NCBI RefSeq assembly: GCF_007655005.1
Contig: NZ_SZVW01000009.1
Coordinates: 186,001 to 250,000, forward strand
Direction of reading: 5' to 3'
Length of the DNA: 64,000 nucleotides
From: Streptomyces tibetensis
GTDB lineage: Bacteria > Actinomycetota > Actinomycetes > Streptomycetales > Streptomycetaceae
The notes beneath the pieces are model-generated. The model did not search any database and was not told where the DNA came from. It was given only the letters and a program-made list of their open reading frames with translations. This document shows positions 1-9,116 of this stretch, in pieces. Numbering within the stretch: position 1 is the first letter of the stretch; each line of letters starts with the position of its first letter. The position numbers and the translations under genes were made by a program.

Positions 1-2
1 TC

Positions 3-350
3 CAGGACGCGGGCGGCGCCGAACCGGGCGTCGCCGACCCCCAGGACTATCTGGTCAGGGTCCGCGAGGCCGCCCCGGACGACGCGGTCCGCGCGATGGT
101 GACGGAGCTCGCCGTCGAGGCGATCCTGCTGCACAAGGGCGTGAAGGGGGCCGACGAGGTGTACGCGGGCGCCCAGTTGGTGACGGTCCGCCGCCGGGCC
201 GTGGAGCGCCGCATCCGCGACATCACGGGCCGGCTCACCCGCCTCGGAACCCACGGCGACCCGGCCGAGCTCGCCGCCGTGCAGAACGAACTGTGGGTCC
301 TCCAGCAGTACGACCAGACCCTCCGCGAGCACGGCGCCGCCGCGCTCTGA
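3..350 (+). CDS. dnaG: DNA primase, C-terminal end (partial)
   Basis: Only the last 115 codons are inside the window, in frame from base 3 to a TGA at 348-350. The visible part is the helical C-terminal domain of bacterial primase, the part that binds the replicative helicase DnaB: an Asp-Tyr-Leu-rich helix, then an Arg-rich helix and a closing Leu-Gln-Gln-Tyr-Asp segment. Primase makes the RNA primers for the replication fork. The zinc finger and TOPRIM catalytic domain lie upstream, outside the window. The assignment rests on the C-terminal sequence and on the hrdA-type sigma gene just downstream, an order I recall from S. coelicolor (dnaG next to hrdA). Two minus-strand genes separate it from hrdA here. 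Confidence 0.8.
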   Translation, partial: QDAGGAEPGVADPQDYLVRVREAAPDDAVRAMVTELAVEAILLHKGVKGADEVYAGAQLVTVRRRAVERRIRDITGRLTRLGTHGDPAELAAVQNELWVLQQYDQTLREHGAAAL

Positions 351-356
351 CACCGG

Positions 357-1352
357 TCAGGCCCCGGCCCCCTCGAAGGTCGGCGTCACCGCGCGCACCA
401 GCCGCTCGGCGAACTCCCGCTCGTCGTACCTGAACCGCGGGTACTCGGTGACGAAGTGGTTCCACTCCACGTAGCCGACCGCCTCCACCACGTCCTCCAG
501 GAGGACCTTCTCGCGGTACGGGTACGGCCACTCGCCCGACAGCCGGAACACCTCGTGCAGCAGCTCGTAGCGCAACGGGTAGCGCTCGGCCAGCAGGACG
601 GCGTCGTACAGATCCTTGCCCTGGGCGTGCGCGTCGTTGATCACCCACATCAGCTTCCACGCCAGCGACAGCTCCGGCGTCGCGGCCTGGACGAGCGCAC
701 CGTCCGGCAGCTCGACCGGCTCGGGTTCCTCGGGCAGCCGCTCGTTGAAGACGAAGTCCAGCTGGACGTGGCCGCCGGGCAGGCCGGGTGCGCCCCAGGG
801 GAGCACCATGCGCCGGCCGGGCACGCGGTCGTACGTCCAGATGTCCTCGACGACCGCGCCGCGCGCCGAGATGCCGACCCCGGGCCCCCGCGCCTCGGCC
901 AGCTCCTGCGCCGCCGCCGCGATCCCGGCCAGCATCCGGTCCGTCCGGCCGTCCTCCATCCGCCAGGTGTGCGGAACCACGACGAAGTCCAGGTCACCGG
1001 GCTCGCGCGCGGCCTCCCCGCACCACGCGGACATCAGCACGCTGCCCCGCAGCACCAGTGAGTCCACCCATGGCGAGCCGCTGATCGCGGCCGGCACCAG
1101 ATGCAGCGCCTGCCGGCGGGCCGCCCGCCACGCCTCGCCCCGCGTCGGGTCGGCGAAGGCCGGGTCGGTGGCGCGATAGGCGTTGTGGAGGTGCTTCAGG
1201 GCGGGGTCGAAGACCGGGCGCTGCACCACGTCGTCCCCCGGCACCGGACGCAGCGTCTTCGGCAGGTGTCCCTCCCGGCGGGTGGCGTCGTCCAGCGGCT
1301 CCCGTGGGATCTCCGTGTTCGCCCATCCGAAGCCCTGCCACGACTGTTTCAT
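357..1352 (-). CDS. AbiEii/AbiGii-like nucleotidyltransferase
   Basis: The protein has 331 residues with a nucleotidyltransferase core. A Leu-Arg-Gly-Ser-Val-Leu-Met segment (near residue 103) is followed by Gly-Asp-Leu-Asp-Phe-Val-Val, which fits the G-S/T...DxD arrangement of the AbiEii toxin-like family, and there is a later Gln-Leu-Asp-Phe strand. Known AbiEii proteins transfer nucleotides to tRNA or other targets and act as toxins in abortive infection, but many chromosomal relatives have no shown role. The start overlaps the stop of the gene at 1349-1966 by four bases (ATGA), so the two are translationally coupled. No AbiEi-type antitoxin is visible, so I would not call it a toxin without evidence. 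The end of dnaG lies six bases from its stop, convergent. Confidence 0.75.
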   Translation of the reverse strand: MKQSWQGFGWANTEIPREPLDDATRREGHLPKTLRPVPGDDVVQRPVFDPALKHLHNAYRATDPAFADPTRGEAWRAARRQALHLVPAAISGSPWVDSLVLRGSVLMSAWCGEAAREPGDLDFVVVPHTWRMEDGRTDRMLAGIAAAAQELAEARGPGVGISARGAVVEDIWTYDRVPGRRMVLPWGAPGLPGGHVQLDFVFNERLPEEPEPVELPDGALVQAATPELSLAWKLMWVINDAHAQGKDLYDAVLLAERYPLRYELLHEVFRLSGEWPYPYREKVLLEDVVEAVGYVEWNHFVTEYPRFRYDEREFAERLVRAVTPTFEGAGA

Positions 1353-1966
1353 CCCGATACCCCCACCGGCTCACCGAGCCATCCCTCGTCCACCGACACA
1401 TCACTGTCGTGCAGCACGAACTCCCGCTCCACACCGAGCACTTCGCAGTCATTCAGCTCGGTCAGCAGCCGCTCCACTGCCCGGCCCGCGCCCTCGGCGT
1501 CCACCGCGTGGCAGCGCTGGGTCACGAACCGCTCGTGGTGCTCGCCCCGCACCCGCCGGGCGTTCCACGACAGATGGGCGCCGTGCGGCACGACGCGCGC
1601 CGCGAGAGCCGCCAGGTCCGTGTCCCCGGTGAGCCGCAGCTTCACATGGTGCTCGAAGTAGCGCCCGTCGTCGCAGGGCCGGCGCGGTACCTCCGGTGCC
1701 CAGGGCGACGACTCGATCTTCACGCGCACCGGATCAAAACCGTCCGCCCGCAAACGCGCGGCCACCTCCCGTACGCGCGCCGATTCGCGGGCGTACGACG
1801 GTGAACCGGACAGGGTGATCATCGGCTGGTCGCGCATCCGGCCCCTGGCCAGCACGATGTGCGTGAGCTTGAACCCGCCCGCCGCCGCCCAGCGGCGCAG
1901 CCGGGCGAGCTCGGCGGGCCCGGCGCAGCGGACCGTCACATGCGACTCGTACGGGTAACGGGACAT
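1349..1966 (-). CDS. Conserved hypothetical partner of the nucleotidyltransferase
   Basis: I do not recognise this 205-residue protein. I chose the ATG at 1966 because the sequence from there looks like folded protein (two repeats of a beta-rich pattern, each opening with a short strand then His-Val or Leu-Arg-Leu), whereas the 12 residues that an upstream ATG at 2002 would add look non-coding. The two halves may be a duplicated fold, with Tyr-Pro-Tyr-Glu-Ser-His-Val near the start echoed by Glu-His-His-Val-Lys-Leu near residue 120. There is no signal peptide or membrane segment. It ends inside the start codon of the AbiEii-like gene, so the two are probably made together. It could be a cognate regulator or antidote, but that is inference from position only. 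Confidence 0.6.
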   Translation of the reverse strand: MSRYPYESHVTVRCAGPAELARLRRWAAAGGFKLTHIVLARGRMRDQPMITLSGSPSYARESARVREVAARLRADGFDPVRVKIESSPWAPEVPRRPCDDGRYFEHHVKLRLTGDTDLAALAARVVPHGAHLSWNARRVRGEHHERFVTQRCHAVDAEGAGRAVERLLTELNDCEVLGVEREFVLHDSDVSVDEGWLGEPVGVSG

Positions 1967-2264
1967 CGGCCGATCGTCGCAGACCAGTGGCATATGAGGC
2001 ATCTGGGTTTCCCACGAGGGGCGACCGCGCGGTCACGGACCGGAAACAAAAAGTCATCGCACGCCCCTCGTGGCGACGATGTGTCTTACCCCACACTGGG
2101 TTCCGGTGCCTGAGTCCTCGGAGCGCGGCCGATCCGTCACCCACGGGTCCCAGACCCCCGCGGTTCCGCTCATCGCGTACGGGACGGAAAGCGGCGAGGC
2201 CGACTCCGCCCCCGAAGTACCGCTGCCGCCCTCCTTGGCAGCGATCATCCTGGAGGTCGCCCCC

Positions 2265-3401
2265 GTGCAGACCCAGACCCTCACCCAGACCGACGCCGGT
2301 GCCGCCCCCGGCGCCGACGGTGCCGCGCCGGACGCGGAGGCCGACGCCCTGTCAGGGGTCCCGGCGCAGAGCCGCGCCGTGCACCACCCCGAGGCGGAAC
2401 CGGAGCCGGAGGAGCCGCCCGCCGAGGCCGTCGAGGCGGCCGAGCCCCCCGAGGCCGTCGAACCCCCGCCGGTCCGCACCGAGACCGGCAGCCCCTCCTC
2501 GGACCTGTTCCGCCAGTACCTGCGGGAGATCGGCCGCATCCCCCTGCTCACCGCCGCCGAGGAAGTCGAACTCGCCCGTCGTGTCGAGGCCGGACTGTTC
2601 GCGGAGGAGAAGCTGCGGCTCACCCCCGACCTGGACAGCCAGCTCGCCCTCGACCTGGACCGGCTCGTCGTCATGGGCCGCATGGCCAAGCGCCGGCTGA
2701 TCGAGGCGAACCTGCGCCTGGTCGTCTCGGTCGCCAAGCGCTACGTCGGCCGCGGCCTGACGATGCTCGACCTCGTCCAGGAGGGCAACCTCGGCCTGAT
2801 CAGGGCGGTCGAGAAGTTCGACTACGCCCGCGGCTACAAGTTCTCCACGTACGCGACCTGGTGGATCCGCCAGGCCATGTCCCGCGCCCTGGCCGACCAG
2901 GCCCGCACGATACGGGTCCCGGTCCATGTCGTGGAGCTCATCAACCGGGTCGTCCGCGTCCAGCGCCGCATGCTCCAGGAGCGGGGCTACGAGCCGACGC
3001 CCGAGGAGGTCGCGGCGCACCTGGACCTGCAGCCGGAGCGGGTCAGCGAGGTCCTGCGCCTCGCCCAGGAGCCGGTGTCGCTGCACGCGCCCGTCGGCGA
3101 GGAGGACGACGTCGCCCTCGGCGACCTCATCGAGGACGGCGACGCGGCCTCTCCGGTGGAGTCGGCCGCGTTCCTGCTGCTCAGGGAGCACCTGGAGGCG
3201 GTCCTGTCGACCCTGGGGGAGCGGGAGCGGAAGGTGGTCCAACTCCGCTACGGGCTGGCGGACGGACGCCCGCGCACCCTGGAGGAGATCGGCCGCATCT
3301 TCGGCGTGACCAGGGAACGGATACGGCAGATCGAGTCCAAGACCCTCAACAAGCTGCGGGATCACGCCTTCGCGGATCAGCTGCGGGGCTATCTGGACTG
3401 A
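2265..3401 (+). CDS. hrdA: RNA polymerase sigma factor, HrdA-type (sigma-70 group 2)
   Basis: The protein belongs to the primary-like sigma-70 group and directs RNA polymerase to promoters. A GTG at 2265 is the likely start: it has a strong GGAGG eight bases upstream (2252-2256) and gives 378 residues. A longer frame runs back to 2070 without a comparable ribosome site. After an acidic, Pro/Glu-rich N-terminal stretch there is region 1.2 (near residue 76, Leu-Phe-Arg-Gln-Tyr-Leu), region 2 (about 140-215, with Phe-Ser-Thr-Tyr-Ala-Thr-Trp-Trp-Ile-Arg), region 3 and region 4 (from about 317, ending in an intact Arg-Glu-Arg-Ile-Arg-Gln-Ile-Glu helix). There is no full region 1.1. Its place near dnaG points to HrdA rather than HrdB, C or D; it is probably non-essential and used in growth-phase or stress transcription. 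Confidence 0.85.
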   Translation: MQTQTLTQTDAGAAPGADGAAPDAEADALSGVPAQSRAVHHPEAEPEPEEPPAEAVEAAEPPEAVEPPPVRTETGSPSSDLFRQYLREIGRIPLLTAAEEVELARRVEAGLFAEEKLRLTPDLDSQLALDLDRLVVMGRMAKRRLIEANLRLVVSVAKRYVGRGLTMLDLVQEGNLGLIRAVEKFDYARGYKFSTYATWWIRQAMSRALADQARTIRVPVHVVELINRVVRVQRRMLQERGYEPTPEEVAAHLDLQPERVSEVLRLAQEPVSLHAPVGEEDDVALGDLIEDGDAASPVESAAFLLLREHLEAVLSTLGERERKVVQLRYGLADGRPRTLEEIGRIFGVTRERIRQIESKTLNKLRDHAFADQLRGYLD

Positions 3402-3444
3402 TGCCGAGTGCGGGGCCGGTGGGGGCGGATCGCGCAGTTCCCCG

Positions 3445-3691
3445 CGCCCCTTGGCCACGTGCGGCTGACGCCCCTTCAAAGGCTCGCGGAAACCACTTCC
3501 CTTGAGGGCGCGGGGACATGCGCCCCGCCAGGGGCGCGGGGAACTGCGCGACCAGCCCCCGGCCGGCCCGCAGCCGCACGCGCCCCTTGGCCACGTGCGG
3601 CTGACGCCCCTTCAGAGGCTCGCGGAAACCGCTTGCCTTGAGGGCGCGGGGACGTGCGCCCCGCAAGGGGCGCGGGGAACTGCGAGACCAG
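3445..3691. repeat. Two direct copies of a 110-bp intergenic repeat with inverted ends
   Basis: The whole 345-bp gap between hrdA and the ABC genes is repetitive. A unit of about 110 bp starts at 3445 and again at 3581 (period 136) with only a few substitutions. A short motif (GCGCAGTTCCCCGCGCCCC, 3432-3450) recurs in inverted orientation at 3531-3549 and 3667-3684, so the region can fold into long hairpins. I recall this motif as a common Streptomyces intergenic element. Short open frames on both strands here are repeat translations, and I see no gene. Confidence 0.8.
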
Positions 3692-3746
3692 CTCCCGCCG
3701 GCCCCGCAGCCGCCCCACGACACCACCCGGCACCCCGGATCGCGAC

Positions 3747-5675
3747 TCAGTCCACCTCGGCCACCGCCTGCGCGAACTGCGCCTTGTACAGCCGCGCGTA
3801 GGCCCCGTCCGCCGCCAGCAGATCCTCGTGCGCGCCCTGCTCGACGATCGACCCGTTCTCCATCACCAGGATCGTGTCCGCGTCACGGATCGTGGACAGC
3901 CGGTGGGCGATGACGAACGACGTCCGCCCATGCGCCAGTTTCGCCATCGCCTTCTGGATCAGAACCTCCGTACGCGTGTCGACCGAGCTCGTCGCCTCGT
4001 CCAGCACCAGGATCACCGGGTCGGACAGGAACGCCCGCGCGATGGTGATCAGCTGCTTCTCACCGGCACTGACGCCGGTGCCCTCGTCGTCGATCACGGT
4101 GTCGTACCCGTCCGGCAGCGTCCGCACGAACCGGTCCGCGTGCGCCGCCCGGGCCGCCTCCTCGATCTCCCCGCGGGTGACCTTCCGGGAGGCGCCGTAC
4201 GCGATGTTCTCCGCGATCGTGCCGCCGAACAGCCAGGTGTCCTGCAGCACCATCCCGATCCCGGCCCGCAGTTCGTCCCGCGACATCCGCGCGATGTCGA
4301 CCCCGTCGAGGGTGATGCGCCCGCCGGTGACGTCGTAGAACCGCATCAGCAGATTCACCAGCGTCGTCTTGCCGGCGCCGGTCGGGCCGACGATGGCGAC
4401 CGTGTGCCCCGGCTCGACCTTCAGCGACAGGTCCTCGATGAGCGGCTTGTCGGGGTCGTAGCGGAACGACACGTGCTCCAGCGCCACCTGCCCGCGCAGC
4501 TCCTCGGGACGCACACCCGGCACCGGGTCCGCCTCCTGCTCCTCCGCGTCGAGCAGCTCGAAGACCCGCTCCGCCGAGGCGACACCCGACTGCACCAGGT
4601 TCGCCATGGACGCGACCTGCGTCAGCGGCATGGAGAACTGCCGCGAGTACTGGATGAACGCCTGCACGTCACCGATCGACAGCGAGCCCGAGGCGACCCG
4701 CAGCCCGCCCACGACCGCCACCAGCACGTAGTTCAGGTTCGACACGAACATCATCAGCGGCTGCATGACCCCGCTGTTGAACTGCGCCTTGAACCCCGCC
4801 TCGTACAGCGCGTCGTTCTGCTCGGCGAACTGCTGCGCCGACTCCTCCTGCCGCCCGAACACCTTCACCAGGGCGTGCCCGGTGTACATCTCCTCGATGT
4901 GCGCGTTGAGCTTGCCCGTCGAGCGCCACTGCTGCACGAAGTGCGGCTGCGACCGCTTGCCGATGCGTGTGGCCACGACGAACGACAGCGGCACGGTCAC
5001 CAGCGCGACCAGCGCCAGGATCCAGGAGACGTAGAACATCATCGCGAGCACACCGATGATGGTCAGCACCGAGTTGATGAGCTGCCCCATCGACTGCTGG
5101 AGGGTCTGCCCGATGTTGTCGATGTCGTTCGTCGCCCGGGACAGCACCTCACCGCGCTGGCGCTGGTCGAAATAGGACAGCGGCAGCCGCGACAGCTTCG
5201 TCTGGACGTCCTCGCGCATCCGGAACATGGTCCGGTTCACGGCCCGGTTCACCAGCCGTGTCGCCACCGCCATCAGCAGTCCGGCCACCGTGAACACGCC
5301 CAGCGCGAGCAGCAGCACATGCCCGACGGCCGTGAAGTCGATGCCCTCACCGGGGGTGAAGTCGGTACTGCGCAGCATGTCGGCGACGTCACCGTCCCCG
5401 CGCTGCCGCATGGAGTCGAGGACCTGCTCCTTGCTCGCCCCCTCCGGCATGCCCCGGCCGACGATGCCGGCGAAGACCAGGTCGGTCGCCTTGCCGAGGA
5501 TCTTCGGCCCGACGACGTTCAGGCCGACGCTGAGCACCACGCACAGCAGCAGCACGTAGATGGTGACCCGCTCCGGCCGGAACCGCGCGACGAGCCGTTT
5601 GCCCGATCCCTTGAAGTCCAGCGAGCGCTGGTCGGGGCCGCCCCCGGCCATCATCCGCCCCATGGGCCCCGCCAT
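3747..5675 (-). CDS. ABC exporter, fused permease-ATPase, subunit B
   Basis: The half-transporter has 642 residues: a six-helix export permease domain followed by an ATP-binding domain. Walker A (GPTGAGKTT, near residue 428), a variant signature (VSAGEKQ, near 537, Ala in place of the first Gly), Walker B (ILVLDEATS, near 553) and the switch histidine (AHRLST) are all present. The start is an ATG at 5675 that overlaps the upstream ABC gene's TGA by one base, so the two are coupled and very likely form a heterodimer in the cell membrane. A much longer open frame runs upstream to 6086 but only through the other gene in a wrong frame. Heterodimeric exporters of this kind move drugs, lipids or peptides; the sequence does not show the substrate. 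Confidence 0.9.
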   Translation of the reverse strand: MAGPMGRMMAGGGPDQRSLDFKGSGKRLVARFRPERVTIYVLLLCVVLSVGLNVVGPKILGKATDLVFAGIVGRGMPEGASKEQVLDSMRQRGDGDVADMLRSTDFTPGEGIDFTAVGHVLLLALGVFTVAGLLMAVATRLVNRAVNRTMFRMREDVQTKLSRLPLSYFDQRQRGEVLSRATNDIDNIGQTLQQSMGQLINSVLTIIGVLAMMFYVSWILALVALVTVPLSFVVATRIGKRSQPHFVQQWRSTGKLNAHIEEMYTGHALVKVFGRQEESAQQFAEQNDALYEAGFKAQFNSGVMQPLMMFVSNLNYVLVAVVGGLRVASGSLSIGDVQAFIQYSRQFSMPLTQVASMANLVQSGVASAERVFELLDAEEQEADPVPGVRPEELRGQVALEHVSFRYDPDKPLIEDLSLKVEPGHTVAIVGPTGAGKTTLVNLLMRFYDVTGGRITLDGVDIARMSRDELRAGIGMVLQDTWLFGGTIAENIAYGASRKVTRGEIEEAARAAHADRFVRTLPDGYDTVIDDEGTGVSAGEKQLITIARAFLSDPVILVLDEATSSVDTRTEVLIQKAMAKLAHGRTSFVIAHRLSTIRDADTILVMENGSIVEQGAHEDLLAADGAYARLYKAQFAQAVAEVD

Positions 5676-7408
5676 CAGGCAGCCTCCGCTTCCGTGAGCT
5701 GGGAGAGCACGATCTCCCGGTAGGTCTCGTTGTCCGCCATCAGCTCGTGGTGCCGGCCGGTGCCGACGACCCGGCCCTCGTCGAGGACGACGATCCGGTC
5801 GGCGTCCCGGATGGTCGCCACCCGCTGCGCGACGATCACCACGGTCGCCTCGGAGGTTTCCTGCGTGAGCGCGGCCCGCAGCGCGGCGTCCGTGGCGTAG
5901 TCGAGCGCGGAGAAGGAGTCGTCGAAGAGGTAGATCTCGGGCCGCTGCACCAGCGTCCGGGCGATCGCGAGCCGCTGGCGCTGACCACCGGAGACGTTCG
6001 TCCCGCCCTGCGAGATCGGCGAGTCGAGACCACCCTCCAGCCGCTCCACGAAGTCCTTGGCCTGCGCCACCTCCAGCGCGTGCCACAGCTCCTCGTCGGT
6101 GGCGTCCGGGTTGCCGTAGCGGAGGTTGGTCGCCACCGTCCCCGCGAACAGATACGGCTTCTGCGGCACCATCCCGACGGTCTTCGCGAGCAGCTGCGGA
6201 TCGATCTCCGCCACCTCGACCCCGTCGACGAGCACCTGCCCCTCGGTCGCGTCGAACAGCCGCGGCACCAGCCCGAGCAGCGTGGACTTGCCGCTGCCGG
6301 TCGAGCCGATGACGGCGGTCGTCTCACCCGGCCGGGCCACCAGGTCCACGGCCCGCAGCACCGGCTCCTCGGCACCCGGATAGCGGAAGCCCGCCCCGCG
6401 CAGCTCCAGATGCCCGTGCCGGCGCAGCTCCCGCACCGGCGCCGACGGCGGCACCACGCTGGAGGAGGTGTCCAGCACCTCGCTGATGCGCTCGGCGCAC
6501 ACCTCCGCGCGCGGCACCATCATGAACATGAAGGTGGCCATCATCACGGCCATGACGATCTGCATCAGATAGGCCAGGAACGCCGTCAGATCACCGATCT
6601 GCATGCCGCCGCTGTCGATCCGGTGCGCCCCGAACCACACCACGGCGATCGACGACAGGTTCACCACCGTCATGACGATCGGGAACATCAGCGCGAGCAG
6701 GTTGCCGGTGCCCAGCGCGAAGTCGGTGAGATCGGTGTTGGCCTTCCGGAAGCGCTGCTGCTCGTACTCGTCCCGGACGAAGGCGCGGATCACACGGTTG
6801 CCGGTGATCTGCTCGCGCAGCACCTGGTTCACCGAGTCCAGCCGCTCCTGCATCGACCGGAACAGCGGCCGCAGCCGCCGCACGATCAGCGTCACGCAGA
6901 TGCCCAGCACCGGCACGACCGCCACCAGCACCCCGGACAGCGGCACATCGAGACCGAGCGCGAGCACGATGCCGCCCACGCACATGATCGGCGCCGACAC
7001 CAGCAGTGTGAACGTCATCAGCGCCAGCATCTGCACCTGCTGGACGTCGTTCGTCGTCCGGGTGATCAGCGACGGCGCCCCGAAGTGACCGACCTCACGC
7101 GCGGAGAACGACTGCACCCGGTCGAACACGGACGCCCGCAGGTCGCGCCCCAGTGCCGAGGCCGTACGGGCGCCGTAGTACACGGCGCCGATGTTGCACA
7201 CGACCTGGACCAGCGAGATGCCGATCATCAGGCCGCCGTAGCCCACGATGTAGCCCGTGTCGCCGTTCACGACACCCTGGTCGATGATGTCGGCGTTCAG
7301 CGTGGGCAGGTAGAGCGTGGCGCAGGTCTGCAGGAACTGCAGCAGCACCAGGAGAGCGATGGGTCTCTTGTAGGGCCTGAGATAGGTCCGCAGAAGTCGT
7401 ATGAGCAC
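5675..7408 (-). CDS. ABC exporter, fused permease-ATPase, subunit A
   Basis: This 577-residue half-transporter is the first gene of the exporter pair. I take the GTG at 7408 as start because the protein from there opens with a typical Ile-Arg-Leu-Leu-Arg-Thr-Tyr-Leu-Arg-Pro cytoplasmic segment, and a weak purine-rich site lies in front. It has an export permease domain, then Walker A (GSTGSGKST, near 368), a canonical signature (VSGGQRQRL, near 474) and Walker B with an Asp-Asp pair (IYLFDDSFS, near 491). The Asp where the catalytic Glu should be, set against the Glu in the partner, is the asymmetry usual in heterodimeric exporters: one degenerate and one active ATP site. The 112-bp gap upstream is relatively AT-rich and probably holds the promoter. 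Confidence 0.9.
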   Translation of the reverse strand: MLIRLLRTYLRPYKRPIALLVLLQFLQTCATLYLPTLNADIIDQGVVNGDTGYIVGYGGLMIGISLVQVVCNIGAVYYGARTASALGRDLRASVFDRVQSFSAREVGHFGAPSLITRTTNDVQQVQMLALMTFTLLVSAPIMCVGGIVLALGLDVPLSGVLVAVVPVLGICVTLIVRRLRPLFRSMQERLDSVNQVLREQITGNRVIRAFVRDEYEQQRFRKANTDLTDFALGTGNLLALMFPIVMTVVNLSSIAVVWFGAHRIDSGGMQIGDLTAFLAYLMQIVMAVMMATFMFMMVPRAEVCAERISEVLDTSSSVVPPSAPVRELRRHGHLELRGAGFRYPGAEEPVLRAVDLVARPGETTAVIGSTGSGKSTLLGLVPRLFDATEGQVLVDGVEVAEIDPQLLAKTVGMVPQKPYLFAGTVATNLRYGNPDATDEELWHALEVAQAKDFVERLEGGLDSPISQGGTNVSGGQRQRLAIARTLVQRPEIYLFDDSFSALDYATDAALRAALTQETSEATVVIVAQRVATIRDADRIVVLDEGRVVGTGRHHELMADNETYREIVLSQLTEAEAA

Positions 7409-7520
7409 GCTGCTTCTCTCGGAGTGGACGACGGGGCCGAGTGGTTGCCCCTGGCCCCTATCGTCGAACACTCCACCCGCGTTACCTCAACCGAATTAAC
7501 CCAACGGGCGGTCAAAGCCT

Positions 7521-8969
7521 TCAGAGGGCACCGGGATGCGTCTGTTCCCGCACCGCCACGAACTGCTGCCGCACCGCCTGCCCCACGGCCAGCTCGTCCC
7601 CGGGCTCCAGCACCTGCGCCACCGCGCCCTGCCAGGCCGGCGGGTTGCGCACGTCGAGCGTGCCCTGCGAGGTGCCCAGCGCCCAGGCCGCCTGGCGGGC
7701 TGCGCCGATCGCCGCGTAGTCCGCGGGCTGCGGCACCACGACCTGGGTCCCGAACAGCATGGGCGCCGCGGCCTGCACGGCGGGCAGTTCGGCGGCCGGC
7801 CCGAGCAGGAACACCCGCCGCACCTCCACACCCCGGCCGCGCAGCACGTCCAGCGCGTCCGCGAGCCCGCACAGCATCCCCTCGAACGCGGCCCGCGCCA
7901 GGTGCTCCGCCTTCATCGACTCGCGCCTGAGCCCGGCGAGCGTCCCGGCGGTGTGCGGCAGGTTCGGCGTCCGCTCGCCCTCCAGGTAGGGCAGCAGCAC
8001 CAGCCCGTGCGACCCCGGCGTCGACTTCATCGCCAGGTCGGACAGGCTCTCGAGATCCGGCAGTCCCAGCAGCTCGGCGGCCCCGCGCAGCGTCCGTACG
8101 GCGTTCAGCGTGGTCACGACGGGCAGGTGCATGCCGGTCGCGTCCGCCAGCGCGGTGATCATCCCGGACCCGTCGACCAGCGCCTCGGGATGCACGGCCA
8201 TCACCGACCCGGACGCGCCGAGCGACACCACCGCGTCGCCGAGGCCGATGCCCAGCCCGAACGCCGCCGCCATGGTCTCGCCGGTCCCCACGGAGATCAG
8301 CAGCCCCTCCGGCGTCGTACCGGCCGCGTCCGCCGGGCCGATCACCTCCGGCAGCATCACCTGGTGGCCGAGCGCCAGCTCCACGAGGTCGGGCCGGTAG
8401 CCACCGGTGGCCGCCGACCAGTAACCGGTGCCGGACGCGCCGCCCCGGTCGGTGGTTCTCCTGACCGGCCGGCCCAGCAGCTGCCACACCAGCCAGTCGT
8501 GCGCCTGGAGGAGGATCGCGGTGCGCTGCGCGTTCTCCGGCTCGGTGCGGGTCAGCCAGCGCAGCTTCGTGATCGGCTGGGCGGCCTGCGGCACACAGCC
8601 CACCGCCTGCGCCCACGCCTCGCGCCCGCCGAGCGCGTCGATCAGATCGGCCGCGGCGACCTGCGTCCGCTTGTCACCGCCGACCATCGCCGGCCGCACG
8701 GTGTTGCCCTGCGCGTCCAGCGGCACGACGGCGTTCTGCTGCGCCGAGACGCCGATCGCCTGCACGCCCTCCAGCAGCCCGCCGCCCGCGGCCTCGCCCA
8801 GGGAGAGCAGCCAGGCCTGCGGGTCGACGTCCGACGGCCGGCCGCCGCCCTCGGGGCTCTCCACCGGATGCGGCGCATATCCCTGCCTGAGCACGGCTCC
8901 GGAGTCCGTGTCACAGACGACGATACGAGTGAAATCGGGTGAACTGTCCAACCCGGCGACTATCCCCAT
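7521..8969 (-). CDS. FGGY-family carbohydrate kinase, xylulokinase-like
   Basis: The protein has 482 residues and phosphorylates a sugar or polyol with ATP. The N-terminal actin-like fold begins Gly-Ile-Val-Ala-Gly-Leu-Asp-Ser-Ser, and the catalytic region around residues 70-95 has the xylulokinase pattern Ile-Gly-Val-Ser-Ala-Gln-Gln. The C-terminal half has a Gly-Thr-Gly-Glu-Thr/Gly-Ala-Ser-Gly nucleotide-binding segment. I use the ATG at 8969; a TTG two codons upstream is also possible, and neither has a clear ribosome site. The gene stands alone, with the exporter genes downstream on the same strand and a spacer of over 100 bp. Xylulokinase is the likeliest activity, but other FGGY substrates cannot be excluded, and no xylose isomerase or transporter gene is nearby. 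Confidence 0.8.
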   Translation of the reverse strand: MGIVAGLDSSPDFTRIVVCDTDSGAVLRQGYAPHPVESPEGGGRPSDVDPQAWLLSLGEAAGGGLLEGVQAIGVSAQQNAVVPLDAQGNTVRPAMVGGDKRTQVAAADLIDALGGREAWAQAVGCVPQAAQPITKLRWLTRTEPENAQRTAILLQAHDWLVWQLLGRPVRRTTDRGGASGTGYWSAATGGYRPDLVELALGHQVMLPEVIGPADAAGTTPEGLLISVGTGETMAAAFGLGIGLGDAVVSLGASGSVMAVHPEALVDGSGMITALADATGMHLPVVTTLNAVRTLRGAAELLGLPDLESLSDLAMKSTPGSHGLVLLPYLEGERTPNLPHTAGTLAGLRRESMKAEHLARAAFEGMLCGLADALDVLRGRGVEVRRVFLLGPAAELPAVQAAAPMLFGTQVVVPQPADYAAIGAARQAAWALGTSQGTLDVRNPPAWQGAVAQVLEPGDELAVGQAVRQQFVAVREQTHPGAL

Positions 8970-9063
8970 GGCCAAAATTCTGCCGTACCGCTGCGCTGGC
9001 TGGAGCCGTGGGCGCCGCGGGGGTGTCGCCGGGTTTCGGGTGCGGGCCTCGTCGTGGCTGGTC

Positions 9064-9082
9064 GCGCAGTTCCCCGCGCCCC
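9064..9082. repeat. Further copy of the short intergenic motif
   Basis: The 19-base motif found at 3432-3450 recurs exactly here, between the FGGY kinase and the YtxH-like gene. It is 5.6 kb from the first cluster, which shows that it is a dispersed element and not a local duplication. Confidence 0.75.
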
Positions 9083-9116
9083 TTGAAGGACGTCGTCGAT
9101 CCCGGCATCGAGGAGA

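Noticed and set aside
3654..5723. Long plus-strand open frame antisense to the ABC exporter
   Set aside because: It is the mirror of high-GC codon bias: Arg/His/Asp-rich, no conserved pattern, no ribosome site, and the opposite strand has clear ABC motifs.
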